Of a stretch of 64,000 nt of DNA, positions 1 through 8,880 are shown piece after piece. Position numbers and translations under genes: made by a program. The DNA comes from Paludibacterium purpuratum (GTDB taxonomy: Bacteria > Pseudomonadota > Gammaproteobacteria > Burkholderiales > Chromobacteriaceae). Position 1 is the first letter of the stretch, and each line of letters opens with the position of its first letter. The stretch covers positions 186,001-250,000 of the forward strand of contig NZ_SNZP01000006.1 in assembly GCF_004363805.1 (NCBI RefSeq). The letters are read 5' to 3'. The notes beneath the pieces were generated by a model. That model worked only from the letters and a program-made list of their open reading frames with translations. It was not told where the DNA came from and made no database searches.

Positions 1-1466
1 TCGCCCACCATCCGCCCCTCGTTCATCACATAGATGCGATCGCACATCCCCAACAGTTCCGGCATCTCCGACGAGATCATCAGCACGCATTTTCCTTCGG
101 CGGCCAACTGGCTGATGATGGTGTAGATCTCGTACTTGGCGCCGACGTCCACTCCGCGCGTGGGCTCGTCCAGAATCAACACTTCCGGCTGCGAGAACAG
201 CCACTTGCTCAGCACCACTTTCTGCTGGTTACCGCCGGAAAGATCCATCACCGGCTGGGTCGCGCCGGAAGAACGGATCTTCAGCTTGGCGCGAAAGTCT
301 TCCGCCGCGCGGAACTCGCGTCCGCGGTCGATCACCGTGTGCCTCGACACCCGGTCGAGATTAGGCAAGGTGATATTGCGCACAATGTCGTCGTGCAGAA
401 TCAGCCCCAAGGCCTTGCGATCCTCGGTGACGTAGGCGATACCGTGGTCGATGGCCTTACGCACGGTGCTGACATCCACCGCACGGCCATGCAGCCGCAC
501 CTCGCCGCCGACATGCTTGCCGTAGGCACGGCCGAACACGCTCATGGCCAGTTCGGTGCGGCCCGCCCCCATTAAGCCGGCGATGCCGACGATCTCGCCC
601 TTACGCACCGCCAGGTCGACACCCTTGATCGCCAGCCGATCCGGATGCGCCGGATGCTGGACGCGCCAGTCGCGCAGCTCGAACACCACGTCCCCGATCT
701 TCGGCGTGCGGCGCGGATAGCGGTCGGACATCTCCCGCCCCACCATGCGCTGAATCACCCGGCCCTCGCTGATGTCGCCTTCCGCATAATCCATGGTCTC
801 GATCACCGCGCCGTCGCGGATGACGGTGATGCGATCGGCCACCTTGGCGATTTCGTTGAGCTTGTGCGAGATCAGGATGCAGGTCACCCCCGACTCGCGC
901 TGCAGCTCCAGCAGCAAGTCCAGCAAGGCGTCGCTGTCGGTTTCGTTCAGACTGGAGGTCGGCTCGTCCAAAATCAGGAGCCGCACGTTCTTGGACAGCG
1001 CCTTGGCGATTTCCACCAGTTGCTGCTTGCCCACGCCCAATTCGGATACCGGCGTGGTCGGCGACTCCCGCAACCCCACCCTGTCCAGCAAGGTCCGAGT
1101 ACGGGTATGGGCGTATGCCCAGTCGATCACGCCGCATCGCGCCGGCTCGTTACCGAGAAAAATGTTCTCGGCGATCGACAACTGCGGCACCAGCGCCAGC
1201 TCCTGGTGAATGATGATGATGCCCTGGCGCTCGGAGTCGGCGATGCCGCCAAACGCTTGCACCTGGCCATCGAATACGATATCGCCGCGATAGGAGTCGT
1301 GCGGGTAGACCCCACTGAGCACCTTCATCAAGGTCGACTTGCCCGCGCCGTTCTCGCCGACGATGGCATGAATCTCGCCGGCGCGAACATTGAGATTAAC
1401 GTGACTCAAGGCGACGACACCGGGGAATTCCTTGGTGATGTCGCGCATTTCCAGAATCGCTTCCAC
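1..1466 (-). CDS. gguA: Sugar ABC transporter ATP-binding protein, GguA/MmsA/XylG type (3' end cut by window edge)
   Basis: Tandem ATPase that energises uptake of a monosaccharide on the cytoplasmic face of the membrane. Reading from a GTG at 1466 (AGGTGG four bases upstream; an in-frame ATG at 1448 is the alternative), the first ABC domain has Walker [10 protein letters not shown], a degenerate signature ELGVGKQQ and Walker [12 protein letters not shown]. The second has a degenerate P-loop ([10 protein letters not shown]), a canonical LSGGNQQK and [17 protein letters not shown]. This asymmetric pair is characteristic of the XylG/MglA/AraG/GguA family. The gene runs off the left edge near its C-terminus. 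It lies directly downstream of the ChvE-like binding protein, so the permease (gguB) is expected just outside the window. The GguA assignment, as opposed to XylG, rests on the neighbouring ChvE- and GguC-type genes. Confidence 0.9.
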   Translation of the reverse strand, partial: MEAILEMRDITKEFPGVVALSHVNLNVRAGEIHAIVGENGAGKSTLMKVLSGVYPHDSYRGDIVFDGQVQAFGGIADSERQGIIIIHQELALVPQLSIAENIFLGNEPARCGVIDWAYAHTRTRTLLDRVGLRESPTTPVSELGVGKQQLVEIAKALSKNVRLLILDEPTSSLNETDSDALLDLLLELQRESGVTCILISHKLNEIAKVADRITVIRDGAVIETMDYAEGDISEGRVIQRMVGREMSDRYPRRTPKIGDVVFELRDWRVQHPAHPDRLAIKGVDLAVRKGEIVGIAGLMGAGRTELAMSVFGRAYGKHVGGEVRLHGRAVDVSTVRKAIDHGIAYVTEDRKALGLILHDDIVRNITLPNLDRVSRHTVIDRGREFRAAEDFRAKLKIRSSGATQPVMDLSGGNQQKVVLSKWLFSQPEVLILDEPTRGVDVGAKYEIYTIISQLAAEGKCVLMISSEMPELLGMCDRIYVMNEGRMVG

Positions 1467-1520
1467 TCTGCCACCTATGCGGATGGGTCCGGCCCAACCG
1501 GCCCGGATCTGCGTCAACCA

Positions 1521-1559
1521 CCGCCGCCGGCTGCATCGTCATGACGCGGCCGGCGGCGG
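1521..1559 (-). terminator. Intergenic hairpin between binding-protein and ATPase genes (attenuator-like)
   Basis: An 11-bp perfect inverted repeat (CCGCCGCCGGC at 1521-1531 pairs with 1549-1559) encloses a 17-nt loop and sits in the 113-bp gap between chvE and gguA. No U-tract follows. Strong hairpins at this position in ABC importer operons commonly stabilise the upstream binding-protein message or attenuate read-through, so that the binding protein outnumbers the ATPase. That role is inferred here. Confidence 0.5.
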
Positions 1560-1579
1560 ACCTGGGATCGCGCAAGGCG

Positions 1580-2638
1580 TCAGTGAATCTGATTTTCCCG
1601 GTAGTAACCGCTGCCGACCAGCACCGGCTTCCAGTTGCCGATATCGACGCTCACCGGCTTGAGCAGCAAGGCCGGCACCACTTTGACGCCGTTGTTGTAG
1701 GTCTTGGTATCGTTGACCGGCACCTTCTGGCCGCTCAGCATGGTGTCGATCATGCCGACGGTGTCGCGCGCCAGTTGGCGGGTGTCCTTGAACACCGTGG
1801 AGGCTTGCTCATGCGCCAGGATCGACTTGACCGAGGGCAGCTCGGCATCCTGACCGGTCACCACCGGCATCGGCTTGCCGGCGCCGCCATAGCCCACGCC
1901 CTTGAGCGAGGAAAGGATGCCGATACTGATGCCGTCGTACGGCGACAGCACGGCGTCGAGGTGGGCATTGCCGTAGTTGGCGCTGAGCAGATTGTCCATA
2001 CGCGCCTGGGCGGTGGCGCCGTCCCAGCGCAGGGTCGACACCTTATCCATGCCCATCTGCTTGCTACGCACCACCAGCTTGCCCTTGTCGATATACGGCT
2101 TGAGCACCGACATGGCGCCGTTGTAGAAGAAATAGGCATTGTTATCGTCAGGCGAACCGCCGTACAGTTCGATATTGAACGGCCCCTTGCCGTCTTTCAG
2201 GTGTAGCGCCTGAACGATATACCCGCCCTGCAGCACGCCCACCTGGAAATTATCGAACGTGGCGTAGTAGTCGACGTTCTTGCTGTCGCGGATCAGGCGG
2301 TCATAGGCAATCACCTTGATGCCCTTGCTCGCCGCCTTGCTCAGCACGTCGGTCAGCGACTTGTTGTCGATCGGCGCGACCACCAGCACTTTCGGTTCCT
2401 TGGTGATCATGTTCTCGATCTGCGCCAGTTGGTTGGGGATATCGTCCTCGGCGTATTGCAGATCGGCGCGATAGCCCCGCTCCTGCAAGAATTTCACCAT
2501 GCTGTTGCCATCGGAGATCCAGCGCGCCGACGACTTGGTCGGCATGGAAATCGCCACCAGCCCCTTCTCGGCGGCGTGGGCGAAGCTAGGGATCAGGGTG
2601 GCGGCCGCCAGCAGCAGGCCTAGGGCGTGTCGTTTCAT
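1580..2638 (-). CDS. chvE: Periplasmic monosaccharide-binding protein, ChvE-like
   Basis: Solute-binding protein that captures a sugar in the periplasm for the adjacent ABC importer. It begins with a Sec signal peptide ([22 protein letters not shown], cut before AEKG). The mature part is a type-1 periplasmic-binding fold with [14 protein letters not shown] near the N-terminus, [10 protein letters not shown] and a second lobe containing [15 protein letters not shown], all typical of ChvE/XylF proteins (about 350 residues). AAAGGAG abuts an ATG at 2644 but is correctly spaced for the ATG at 2638, so I take 2638. The surrounding GguA- and GguC-type genes and LysR regulator match the Agrobacterium chvE-ggu neighbourhood. 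Ligand is likely L-arabinose, D-galactose/D-fucose, D-xylose or glucose. Confidence 0.88.
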   Translation of the reverse strand: MKRHALGLLLAAATLIPSFAHAAEKGLVAISMPTKSSARWISDGNSMVKFLQERGYRADLQYAEDDIPNQLAQIENMITKEPKVLVVAPIDNKSLTDVLSKAASKGIKVIAYDRLIRDSKNVDYYATFDNFQVGVLQGGYIVQALHLKDGKGPFNIELYGGSPDDNNAYFFYNGAMSVLKPYIDKGKLVVRSKQMGMDKVSTLRWDGATAQARMDNLLSANYGNAHLDAVLSPYDGISIGILSSLKGVGYGGAGKPMPVVTGQDAELPSVKSILAHEQASTVFKDTRQLARDTVGMIDTMLSGQKVPVNDTKTYNNGVKVVPALLLKPVSVDIGNWKPVLVGSGYYRENQIH

Positions 2639-2750
2639 GGTCATCTCCTTTGTCTGTTCTATTTAGTGTGCAGCCGGCCACAACCGGGCTGCGAACTGCC
2701 TCATGCCCCGCAAGCGGGACGGGTACGGCCTTACGACCCAACAACCCGAT

Positions 2751-4190
2751 TCAGGCGGCGGTGTAGGCCGTCTTCACCGTGGTATAAAACTCGACGGCAT
2801 GGCGCCCCTGCTCGCGCGGCCCGGCGCTGGAGGCCTTGCGCCCGCCAAACGGCACGTGATAATCCACGCCGGCGGTCGGCAGGTTCACCATCACCATGCC
2901 GGCCGCCGCCTGGCGCTTGAACTGGCTGGCCAGTTTCAACGACTGAGTGCAGATGCCGGCGCACAGGCCGAATTCGGTCTCGTTGGCCAATTGCATCGCT
3001 TGTTCGAAAGAGCCGACCGGCAAAACCACCGCCACCGGCCCGAAGATTTCCTCGCGGGCAATGCGCATCGACGGCGCGCCGGCGAACAATGTCGGTTGTA
3101 GGTAATGCCCGCGCGGGCTGAGCGGCAGTATGTCGCCGCCATACAGCAGCTTGGCGCCCTCTTCGACCCCGGCGCGGATGTAGTCCAGATCGGTCTGCAA
3201 CTGCTTGGCGTCCACCACCGGGCCCATTTCCACGCCCTGCGCCACCGCGTTGCCCACCTTGAGCGTCGACAGGCGCTGCTTGACCGCCTGCACGAACCGG
3301 TCGTGAATGCCCCGCTGCACAATCAGGCGGCTAGACGCGGTGCAACGCTGGCCGGTGGAGAAAAAGGCGCCGTTGACGGCGGCATTGACGGCAACCTCCA
3401 AGTCGGCGTCGTCCAGCACGATCAGGGGATTCTTGCCGCCCATCTCCAACTGCACCCGCGCGCCGCGCCGCCCGGCACTGTCCCGGATCTGGCGTCCGAC
3501 TGCGGTCGAGCCGGTAAAGCTGACCGCGTCGACCTGCGCGTGGGCGACAAGGGCCTGCCCCACCTGGCGGCCGCTGCCCATCACCATGTTGAACACCCCG
3601 GCCGGCACCCCGGCGCGATGCAAGATATCCGCCAGCGCCCAGGCGCAGCCCGGCACGAGCTCGGCCGGCTTGAACACCACGGTATTGCCGTAGGCCAGCG
3701 CCGGTGCGATCTTCCACGCCGGAATGGCCATGGGAAAATTCCACGGCGTAATCAGGCCAACCACGCCGACCGGCTCGCGCCGGATCTCCACCTCGACGCC
3801 CGGCCGCACCGAGGCCAGGCTCTCACCCGGAATGCGCAACGCCTCGCCGGCGAAGAACTTGAAAATCTGTCCGGCGCGCGCCACCTCGGCCACCGCCTCC
3901 GGCAGGGTCTTGCCCTCCTCGCGCGCCAAGAGCAGCCCCAGCTCCTGCTTGCGCGCCAACAGCTCCGTACCGGCCGCGTCCAGGATGTCCGCGCGGCGCT
4001 GCACGCCGCAATCGGCCCACACCGACTGCGCCGCGGCGGCCGCCTCCACCGCCTCCTCGGCATCGGCGACGCTGCCGCGCACATACTCGCCCACCGGCGC
4101 GTCGAGTTCGGACGGGTTCTCATCCAAGCCCACGGTGGAACCGTGCACCCAGCGGCCGTTGATGTAGTTGCGATACACAGGCAGGTTCAT
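2751..4190 (-). CDS. Aldehyde dehydrogenase, 2-oxoglutarate (2,5-dioxovalerate) semialdehyde dehydrogenase type
   Basis: NAD(P)+-dependent oxidation of 2-oxoglutarate semialdehyde to 2-oxoglutarate, the last step of the non-phosphorylative pentose pathway. The 479-residue protein has ITPWNFPMAIPAWK, the nucleotide-binding FTGSTAVGR, the catalytic-Glu motif LEMGGKN and the catalytic-Cys motif GQRCTASSR. Length is normal for the family. An open frame continues upstream to 4544, but that part is antisense or alternate-frame to gguC. The ATG at 4190 forms an ATGA overlap with the gguC stop (4187-4189), which fixes the start and implies translational coupling. Substrate specificity comes from context: a generic succinate-semialdehyde dehydrogenase would look similar. 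Confidence 0.88.
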   Translation of the reverse strand: MNLPVYRNYINGRWVHGSTVGLDENPSELDAPVGEYVRGSVADAEEAVEAAAAAQSVWADCGVQRRADILDAAGTELLARKQELGLLLAREEGKTLPEAVAEVARAGQIFKFFAGEALRIPGESLASVRPGVEVEIRREPVGVVGLITPWNFPMAIPAWKIAPALAYGNTVVFKPAELVPGCAWALADILHRAGVPAGVFNMVMGSGRQVGQALVAHAQVDAVSFTGSTAVGRQIRDSAGRRGARVQLEMGGKNPLIVLDDADLEVAVNAAVNGAFFSTGQRCTASSRLIVQRGIHDRFVQAVKQRLSTLKVGNAVAQGVEMGPVVDAKQLQTDLDYIRAGVEEGAKLLYGGDILPLSPRGHYLQPTLFAGAPSMRIAREEIFGPVAVVLPVGSFEQAMQLANETEFGLCAGICTQSLKLASQFKRQAAAGMVMVNLPTAGVDYHVPFGGRKASSAGPREQGRHAVEFYTTVKTAYTAA

Positions 4191-5191
4191 AGGCTCACCA
4201 CCGCTTCGATGGAGAAATGGGTCGGCGCCAATGCCACCGTGTTCCTTAGCGCCGGGCCGAAGCCCGGCAGCCGCAGCTCGAAGGTGTCGCCCGACTCGAC
4301 GTGCACGCCGTCGGCGAAGCTGAGCGTGGCGGTGCCGAAGAAATGCAGGTGTACGTCGCCCGGCCGCAGGAACTGTGCGTATTTGAAGTGGTGATATTCC
4401 AGGTTGGCGATGCTGTGGCACATATTGGCCTCGCCGGTGAGGAACGTCCGCTGCCACAACACCTTGCCGCCACGCTCGATGCGGCTCTCGCCGGTCAAGT
4501 CCGCCGGCAGCGGCCCGACACGCAGCGCCGGACCGATGGCGCAAGGCCGCAGCTTGGAATGAGCCAGATACAGGTAATTCTGCCGCTCGGTCACATGGTC
4601 GGAGAACTCGTTGCCGACGGCGAAGCCCAGCCGATAAGGGCGGCGGTCTGGGCCGATCAGGTACAGCCCCACGAGCTCGGGCTCCTCGCCGTGGTCGAGG
4701 GCGAAATCGGGTGACGGCAGCGGCTGTCCGGGTGCGACGACAATGCCGCCGTCGCCTTTATAGAACCACTCCGGTTGTGTGCCGGGCCTGCCGGGGCTAT
4801 GTTTGCCGCCGGCCACGCCCCACTGAAACATCTTCATGCTGTCGGTTGGCGCCTTGCCGTCGGCTTCGGCCTGAGCCTGATGCATCTGGTCGCGCGTGGC
4901 GGCGCTACCCAAATGCGTCAGCCCGGTACCGGTGACGTGGCAATGCGCCGCGTCCGCGTGCGTCAGCGGCGGCAAGAGCGACCTGGCCTGTGCAAGCTCG
5001 GCGAAGGCCACCGGTTCGCCCAGCCGGCGCGTCGACAGCTCGGCGGCCAGGTCGCGCCCGGCGGCAATGGCGGCCCAGGCCAAGTCATAACAAGACGCCG
5101 CGCCGAGCACCGGGCGGCACTGCTCGCCATCCTCCGACAGCAACCCGACACAGGGCAGTCGTCCCCGATCTAGATATTGAATCAACAGCAT
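4187..5191 (-). CDS. gguC: GguC/AraD1 family (FAH-fold) 2-keto-3-deoxy-sugar-acid dehydratase
   Basis: Predicted to dehydrate 2-keto-3-deoxy-L-arabinonate (or the xylonate product) to 2-oxoglutarate semialdehyde, which the next gene oxidises. The 334-residue protein has the fumarylacetoacetase-type fold: SMKMFQWGVAGGKH, WFYKGDGGIVV, the acidic metal-binding stretch DHGEEPELVGLY and FAVGNEFSDHVTERQN. This pattern is characteristic of GguC/AraD1 and not of DHDPS-type KDA dehydratases. A GTG at 5206 is possible, but ATG 5191 has GGAAGG five bases upstream and starts the conserved MLLIQYLDRG. It is first in the minus-strand operon gguC-ALDH-chvE-gguA. Family known; substrate inferred from the operon. 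Confidence 0.85.
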   Translation of the reverse strand: MLLIQYLDRGRLPCVGLLSEDGEQCRPVLGAASCYDLAWAAIAAGRDLAAELSTRRLGEPVAFAELAQARSLLPPLTHADAAHCHVTGTGLTHLGSAATRDQMHQAQAEADGKAPTDSMKMFQWGVAGGKHSPGRPGTQPEWFYKGDGGIVVAPGQPLPSPDFALDHGEEPELVGLYLIGPDRRPYRLGFAVGNEFSDHVTERQNYLYLAHSKLRPCAIGPALRVGPLPADLTGESRIERGGKVLWQRTFLTGEANMCHSIANLEYHHFKYAQFLRPGDVHLHFFGTATLSFADGVHVESGDTFELRLPGFGPALRNTVALAPTHFSIEAVVSL

Positions 5192-5305
5192 GATCACCTT
5201 CCGCACGAGATCTATGTCTGCTGCATGCTATCCGACAGAAAGATATGCTTCTAATGAAATAATGACTAAGATCAATAGCAAAATAGATATCACAGGAGCG
5301 GGAAG
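5192..5305. promoter_or_regulatory. Divergent control region between gguC operon and LysR regulator
   Basis: AT-rich 114-bp gap. It contains GATATGCTTCTAAT (5242-5255), which resembles GATATG-TTTTTTAAT in front of the dehydratase operon (6264-6278), and a GATATC palindrome at 5286-5291. A good Shine-Dalgarno (AGGAG, 7 nt spacing) precedes the regulator. LysR-type regulators commonly bind T-N11-A elements in such divergent gaps. The shared motif is a candidate for the GbpR-like protein's operator. Confidence 0.4.
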
Positions 5306-6265
5306 ATGGCAGGCAGCTATTCCAATTGGTTTATCCGAGCCCGACTGAAAACGCGCCAATTGCTGCTATTGGTGGCACTGGACGAGGAGCGCAATATCCA
5401 TCGCACCGCCGAGGCCTTGCTGATGACCCAGCCGGCGGCCTCAAAGCTACTGAAAGAACTGGAGGATGCGCTGGGCGTCGCCCTGTTCGAACGCTTGCCG
5501 CGCGGCATGAGACCCACCTGGTACGGCGAAATCATGATCCGGCACGCGCGCATGGTGCTGTCGAACCTAAACCAGGCCCAGGAAGAGATCGGCGCGCTCA
5601 AGTCGGGCCGCATGGGCCAGGTACGGCTCGGCGCCATCACCGACCCGGGCGCCCAATTGGTGCCGCGCACGATCGCCCGCGTCAAACAGCAGTACCCGCT
5701 ACTGGACATTCACGTCGCGGTCGACACCAGCGACATGCTGCTGCCGCGGCTATTGACCGGCAAGCTCGACATCGTCATCGGCCGCCTGCTGCAGCAACAC
5801 GACAAGACCAATCTGATCTATGAACGCATCGCCGAGGAGCCGATCGCCATCGCCTGCCGTCCCGAACACCCGCTACTCGGCGTGCCCCGCCTGAGCCTGC
5901 GCGACGTGGCCGCCATGGGTTGGATCCTGCCGCCAGCGGGCAGCGTGTTGCGCCATCGCGTCGACATGGCCTTCCGTCAGCAAAACCTCGAGCCGCCGAT
6001 GAACGTGGTGGAAACCGCCGCGCAACTGATGACCACGGCACTCCTGGAGTCCACCGACATGTTGGCGGCGATCGCCCAGCGCCTTGCCGACCATTACGGC
6101 CGCTACGGCATGCTGAAGATCCTGCCGTTGGCTTTGCCCAGCAAAATGGACGAGTTCGGCTTCATCACCCGGCGCGACCAGCGCCTGTCGCCCGGCGCCG
6201 ACATCGTACTGACAGCGCTCAAGGAGGTCGCCGCCGAGATCTATCCCGCCGCCCCGGCCAATTGA
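5306..6265 (+). CDS. LysR-family regulator, GbpR-like
   Basis: Predicted transcriptional regulator of the flanking sugar importer and oxidation genes. The N-terminal winged helix-turn-helix contains RQLLLLVALDEERNIHRTAE and LLMTQPAASKLLKELED, followed by LFERLPRGMRPTWYGE. The rest is a typical LysR effector domain (VRLGAITDPGAQLVP, DIVIGRLLQQHD) and total length is 319 residues. It differs from most LysR proteins in the Q-P-A-A-S-K-L recognition helix, as in GbpR (regulator of chvE in Agrobacterium/Azospirillum). It sits between the two divergent operons it probably controls. Start chosen for AGGAG seven bases upstream. The effector is probably the sugar or a pathway intermediate. Confidence 0.85.
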   Translation: MAGSYSNWFIRARLKTRQLLLLVALDEERNIHRTAEALLMTQPAASKLLKELEDALGVALFERLPRGMRPTWYGEIMIRHARMVLSNLNQAQEEIGALKSGRMGQVRLGAITDPGAQLVPRTIARVKQQYPLLDIHVAVDTSDMLLPRLLTGKLDIVIGRLLQQHDKTNLIYERIAEEPIAIACRPEHPLLGVPRLSLRDVAAMGWILPPAGSVLRHRVDMAFRQQNLEPPMNVVETAAQLMTTALLESTDMLAAIAQRLADHYGRYGMLKILPLALPSKMDEFGFITRRDQRLSPGADIVLTALKEVAAEIYPAAPAN

Positions 6266-6281
6266 TATGTTTTTTAATATC
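6264..6281 (+). promoter_or_regulatory. Candidate LysR-type box before the dehydratase operon
   Basis: Inverted repeat GATAT-N8-ATATC that starts inside the regulator's stop codon, about 95 bp before the dehydratase start. It resembles a LysR T-N11-A box and shares GATATG with a site upstream of the divergent gguC operon. Role inferred from position and symmetry only. Confidence 0.4.
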
Positions 6282-6375
6282 TATTGAGCCGATTTATTCA
6301 TTGGAACAACATCGCAAGCCCTGATTAAGATGCAGCCCATCATGCACAAACGCGTGCGAACCCAAGGAACGCATC

Positions 6376-8097
6376 ATGACCACAACAAAAAAGCCGTTAC
6401 GCAGTCAGGGCTGGTTCGGCAAGCAGGACCGGGATGGATTCATGCATCGCAGTTGGCTGAAAAACCAGGGTTACCCCGACGATCTGTTCGATGGCCGCCC
6501 GGTGATCGGCATCTGCAATACCTGGTCGGAATTGACGCCATGCAACGGCCACTTCCGCGAACTGGCGGAATTCGTCAAACGCGGCGTCTACGAAGCGGGG
6601 GGCTTTCCGCTGGAGTTCCCGGTCATGTCGCTGGGCGAAACCCAACTGCGCCCCACCGCCATGCTATTCCGCAACCTGGCCAGTATGGATGTGGAGGAGT
6701 CCATCCGCGGCAACCCCATCGACGGCGTGGTGCTGCTGATGGGCTGCGACAAGACCACCCCGGCGCTGATGATGGGCGCCGCCAGCTGCGACCTGCCCAC
6801 CATCGGTTTGTCCGGCGGTCCGATGCTCAACGGCAAGTTCCGCGGCCAGGATGTCGGCTCCGGCACTGGCGTGTGGATGATGTCGGAAATGGTGCGCGGC
6901 GGCCAGATGACCATGGAGGAGTTCGTTGCTTCCGAGTCGTGCATGCAGCGATCCAAGGGCAGTTGCATGACCATGGGCACTGCCTCGACCATGGCCAGCA
7001 TGGTCGAGGCGCTGGGCATGTCGCTGCCGGGCAACGCCGCCATTCCTGCGGTGGATGCGCAACGCAACCGTCTGGCGCAACTCACGGGCCGCCGCATTGT
7101 CGAGATGGTGCGCGAGGACTTGATCATGTCGAAAATCCTCACCCGCCAGGCATTCGAGAACGCCATCCGCATCAACGCCGCCATCGGCGGCAGTACCAAC
7201 GCGGTCATCCATCTGCTGGCGCTGGCCGGCCGTATCGGCGTGCCGCTCACGCTGGAGGACTGGGACGCGCTCGGGCACGAGATGCCGTGCCTGGTGAACC
7301 TGCAGCCCTCGGGCAAATACTTGATGGAAGACTTCTACTACGCCGGCGGCCTGCCGGCGGTCATCCGAGAAGTCACCCCCCGGCTCAACGCCGACACGCG
7401 GACGGTCAACGGCCGTACCCTGGTCGCCAACTGCGCCGAGGCGCCCTGCTACAACCGCGACGTCATCCACCCGCTGCAAGAGCCGTTCAAACCCGATGCC
7501 GGCATCGCCGTGCTCAAGGGCAACCTGGCGCCGGACGGCGCGGTGATCAAACCCTCCGCCGCCACGCCGGCCCTGATGCGCCACACCGGCCGCGCGGTGG
7601 TGTTCGAGGACATCGACGACTATCACGCCCGCATCGACGATCCAGAACTGGATGTCGACGAACACTGCGTGCTGGTGTTGAAAAACTGCGGGCCGCAAGG
7701 CTATCCCGGCATGGCCGAGGTGGGCAACATGCAACTGCCGCCCAAGGTGCTGCAAAAGGGCATCACCGACATGGTGCGCCTGTCCGACGCGCGGATGAGC
7801 GGCACCGCCTACGGCACCGTGGTGCTGCACACCTCGCCCGAGGCCGCCGTCGGCGGCCCGCTGGCGCTGGTGCGGAACGGCGATCTGATCGAACTGGACG
7901 TACCGGCACGCAAGCTGCATCTGCACGTCGACGAGGCCGAACTCGCTCGGCGGCGACAACAATGGGTGGCGCCGGCCAAGCCCGAACGCGGCTGGTATCG
8001 CCTCTACGTCAATCACGTGCAACAAGCCCATTTGGGCGCGGATCTCGATTTCCTAGTGGGCGGCAGCGGCGCCCCAGTACCGCGCGAATCCCACTGA
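6376..8097 (+). CDS. IlvD/Edd family sugar-acid dehydratase (arabinonate/xylonate dehydratase)
   Basis: Dehydrates an aldonate (L-arabinonate, D-xylonate or similar) to its 2-keto-3-deoxy acid using an Fe-S cluster and Mg2+. The 573-residue protein has cluster cysteines C56 (ELTPCNGH), C124 (MGCDKTTPA) and C197 (GSCMTMGTAST). All three are offset by three residues from Cys59/127/200 described for Rhizobium L-arabinonate dehydratase, so the sugar-acid subgroup fits better than dihydroxyacid dehydratase. A catalytic-Ser region RMSGTAYG lies near residue 475. AAGGA is seven bases before the ATG. It is first in a four-gene plus operon with an SDR, a lactonase and an epimerase. Aldonate preference cannot be read from sequence. 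Confidence 0.9.
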   Translation: MTTTKKPLRSQGWFGKQDRDGFMHRSWLKNQGYPDDLFDGRPVIGICNTWSELTPCNGHFRELAEFVKRGVYEAGGFPLEFPVMSLGETQLRPTAMLFRNLASMDVEESIRGNPIDGVVLLMGCDKTTPALMMGAASCDLPTIGLSGGPMLNGKFRGQDVGSGTGVWMMSEMVRGGQMTMEEFVASESCMQRSKGSCMTMGTASTMASMVEALGMSLPGNAAIPAVDAQRNRLAQLTGRRIVEMVREDLIMSKILTRQAFENAIRINAAIGGSTNAVIHLLALAGRIGVPLTLEDWDALGHEMPCLVNLQPSGKYLMEDFYYAGGLPAVIREVTPRLNADTRTVNGRTLVANCAEAPCYNRDVIHPLQEPFKPDAGIAVLKGNLAPDGAVIKPSAATPALMRHTGRAVVFEDIDDYHARIDDPELDVDEHCVLVLKNCGPQGYPGMAEVGNMQLPPKVLQKGITDMVRLSDARMSGTAYGTVVLHTSPEAAVGGPLALVRNGDLIELDVPARKLHLHVDEAELARRRQQWVAPAKPERGWYRLYVNHVQQAHLGADLDFLVGGSGAPVPRESH

Positions 8098-8115
8098 CAC
8101 GAGCAAAGGTTTGGC

Positions 8116-8880
8116 ATGACACACTACGCTAGCTATCCCAGTCTGGCCGGCAAAACGGTCTTCATCAGCGGCGGCAGCTCCGGCATCGGCGCCGACCTCG
8201 TGCGGGCCTTCGCCCGACAGGGTGCGCGCGTGGCCTTCACCGGCCGCGACGCCGCCGCGGCCGACAAGGTCGTCGCCGCTGCCGACGCCGTCGGGCCGAG
8301 ACCGCTGTTCCTGGCCTGCGACATGACCGATGTCGAGCAGATCCGCCAGGCGTTTCAGCAGGCGCGCGCCGCGCTGGGACCGATCCAGGCGCTGATCAAC
8401 AACGCCGCCAACGACGACCGCCACCGGCTGCAAGACGTCACCCTGGACTATTTCGAGCAGATGAGCGCCATCAACCTGCGCGCCCATTTCTTCGCGACCC
8501 AGTGCGCGGCGGCGGACATGACCGCGGCCGGCGCCGGCGTCATCGTCAATCTCAGTTCTATCAGCTGGAAGATCAAAGGCGCCGGCTATCCGGTATACGA
8601 AACCTGCAAGTCGGCCATGATCGGCCTGACTCGCGCGTTGGCGCGCGACCTGGGCAAACAGGGCGTGCGCGTCAACACCCTGACGCCGGGCTGGGTCATG
8701 ACGGACAAGCAATTGCGGCTTTGGGTCGACGCCAATGGCGAGAGGATGCTGGACGACAACCAATGTCTGCCTGGCCGCTTGCAAGGCGAGGACATCGCCA
8801 ACATGGCGCTTTTCTTGACCGCCGACGATAGCCGCATGATCACGGCACAGGAATTCGTCGTCGATGCCGGCTGGACCTGA
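8116..8880 (+). CDS. Short-chain dehydrogenase, probable aldose 1-dehydrogenase
   Basis: Predicted to oxidise the aldose at C1 to the lactone with NAD(P)+, the entry step of the oxidative route. The 254-residue classical SDR has the cofactor motif GGSSGIGAD near residue 19, INNAAND, the catalytic Ser in NLSSIS and the YxxxK pair in YETCK. It ends with the common GG/AGW-type C-terminus (FVVDAGWT). It lies 18 bp after the dehydratase and overlaps the lactonase. SDR-type L-arabinose, D-xylose and galactose 1-dehydrogenases are indistinguishable here. Role assigned from the operon. Confidence 0.85.
   Translation: MTHYASYPSLAGKTVFISGGSSGIGADLVRAFARQGARVAFTGRDAAAADKVVAAADAVGPRPLFLACDMTDVEQIRQAFQQARAALGPIQALINNAANDDRHRLQDVTLDYFEQMSAINLRAHFFATQCAAADMTAAGAGVIVNLSSISWKIKGAGYPVYETCKSAMIGLTRALARDLGKQGVRVNTLTPGWVMTDKQLRLWVDANGERMLDDNQCLPGRLQGEDIANMALFLTADDSRMITAQEFVVDAGWT

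Noticed and set aside
4191-4544. N-terminal extension of the aldehyde dehydrogenase frame
   Set aside because: Arg/Pro-rich sequence antisense in character, lying in another frame of gguC; the ATG at 4190 overlapping the gguC stop is the natural start.
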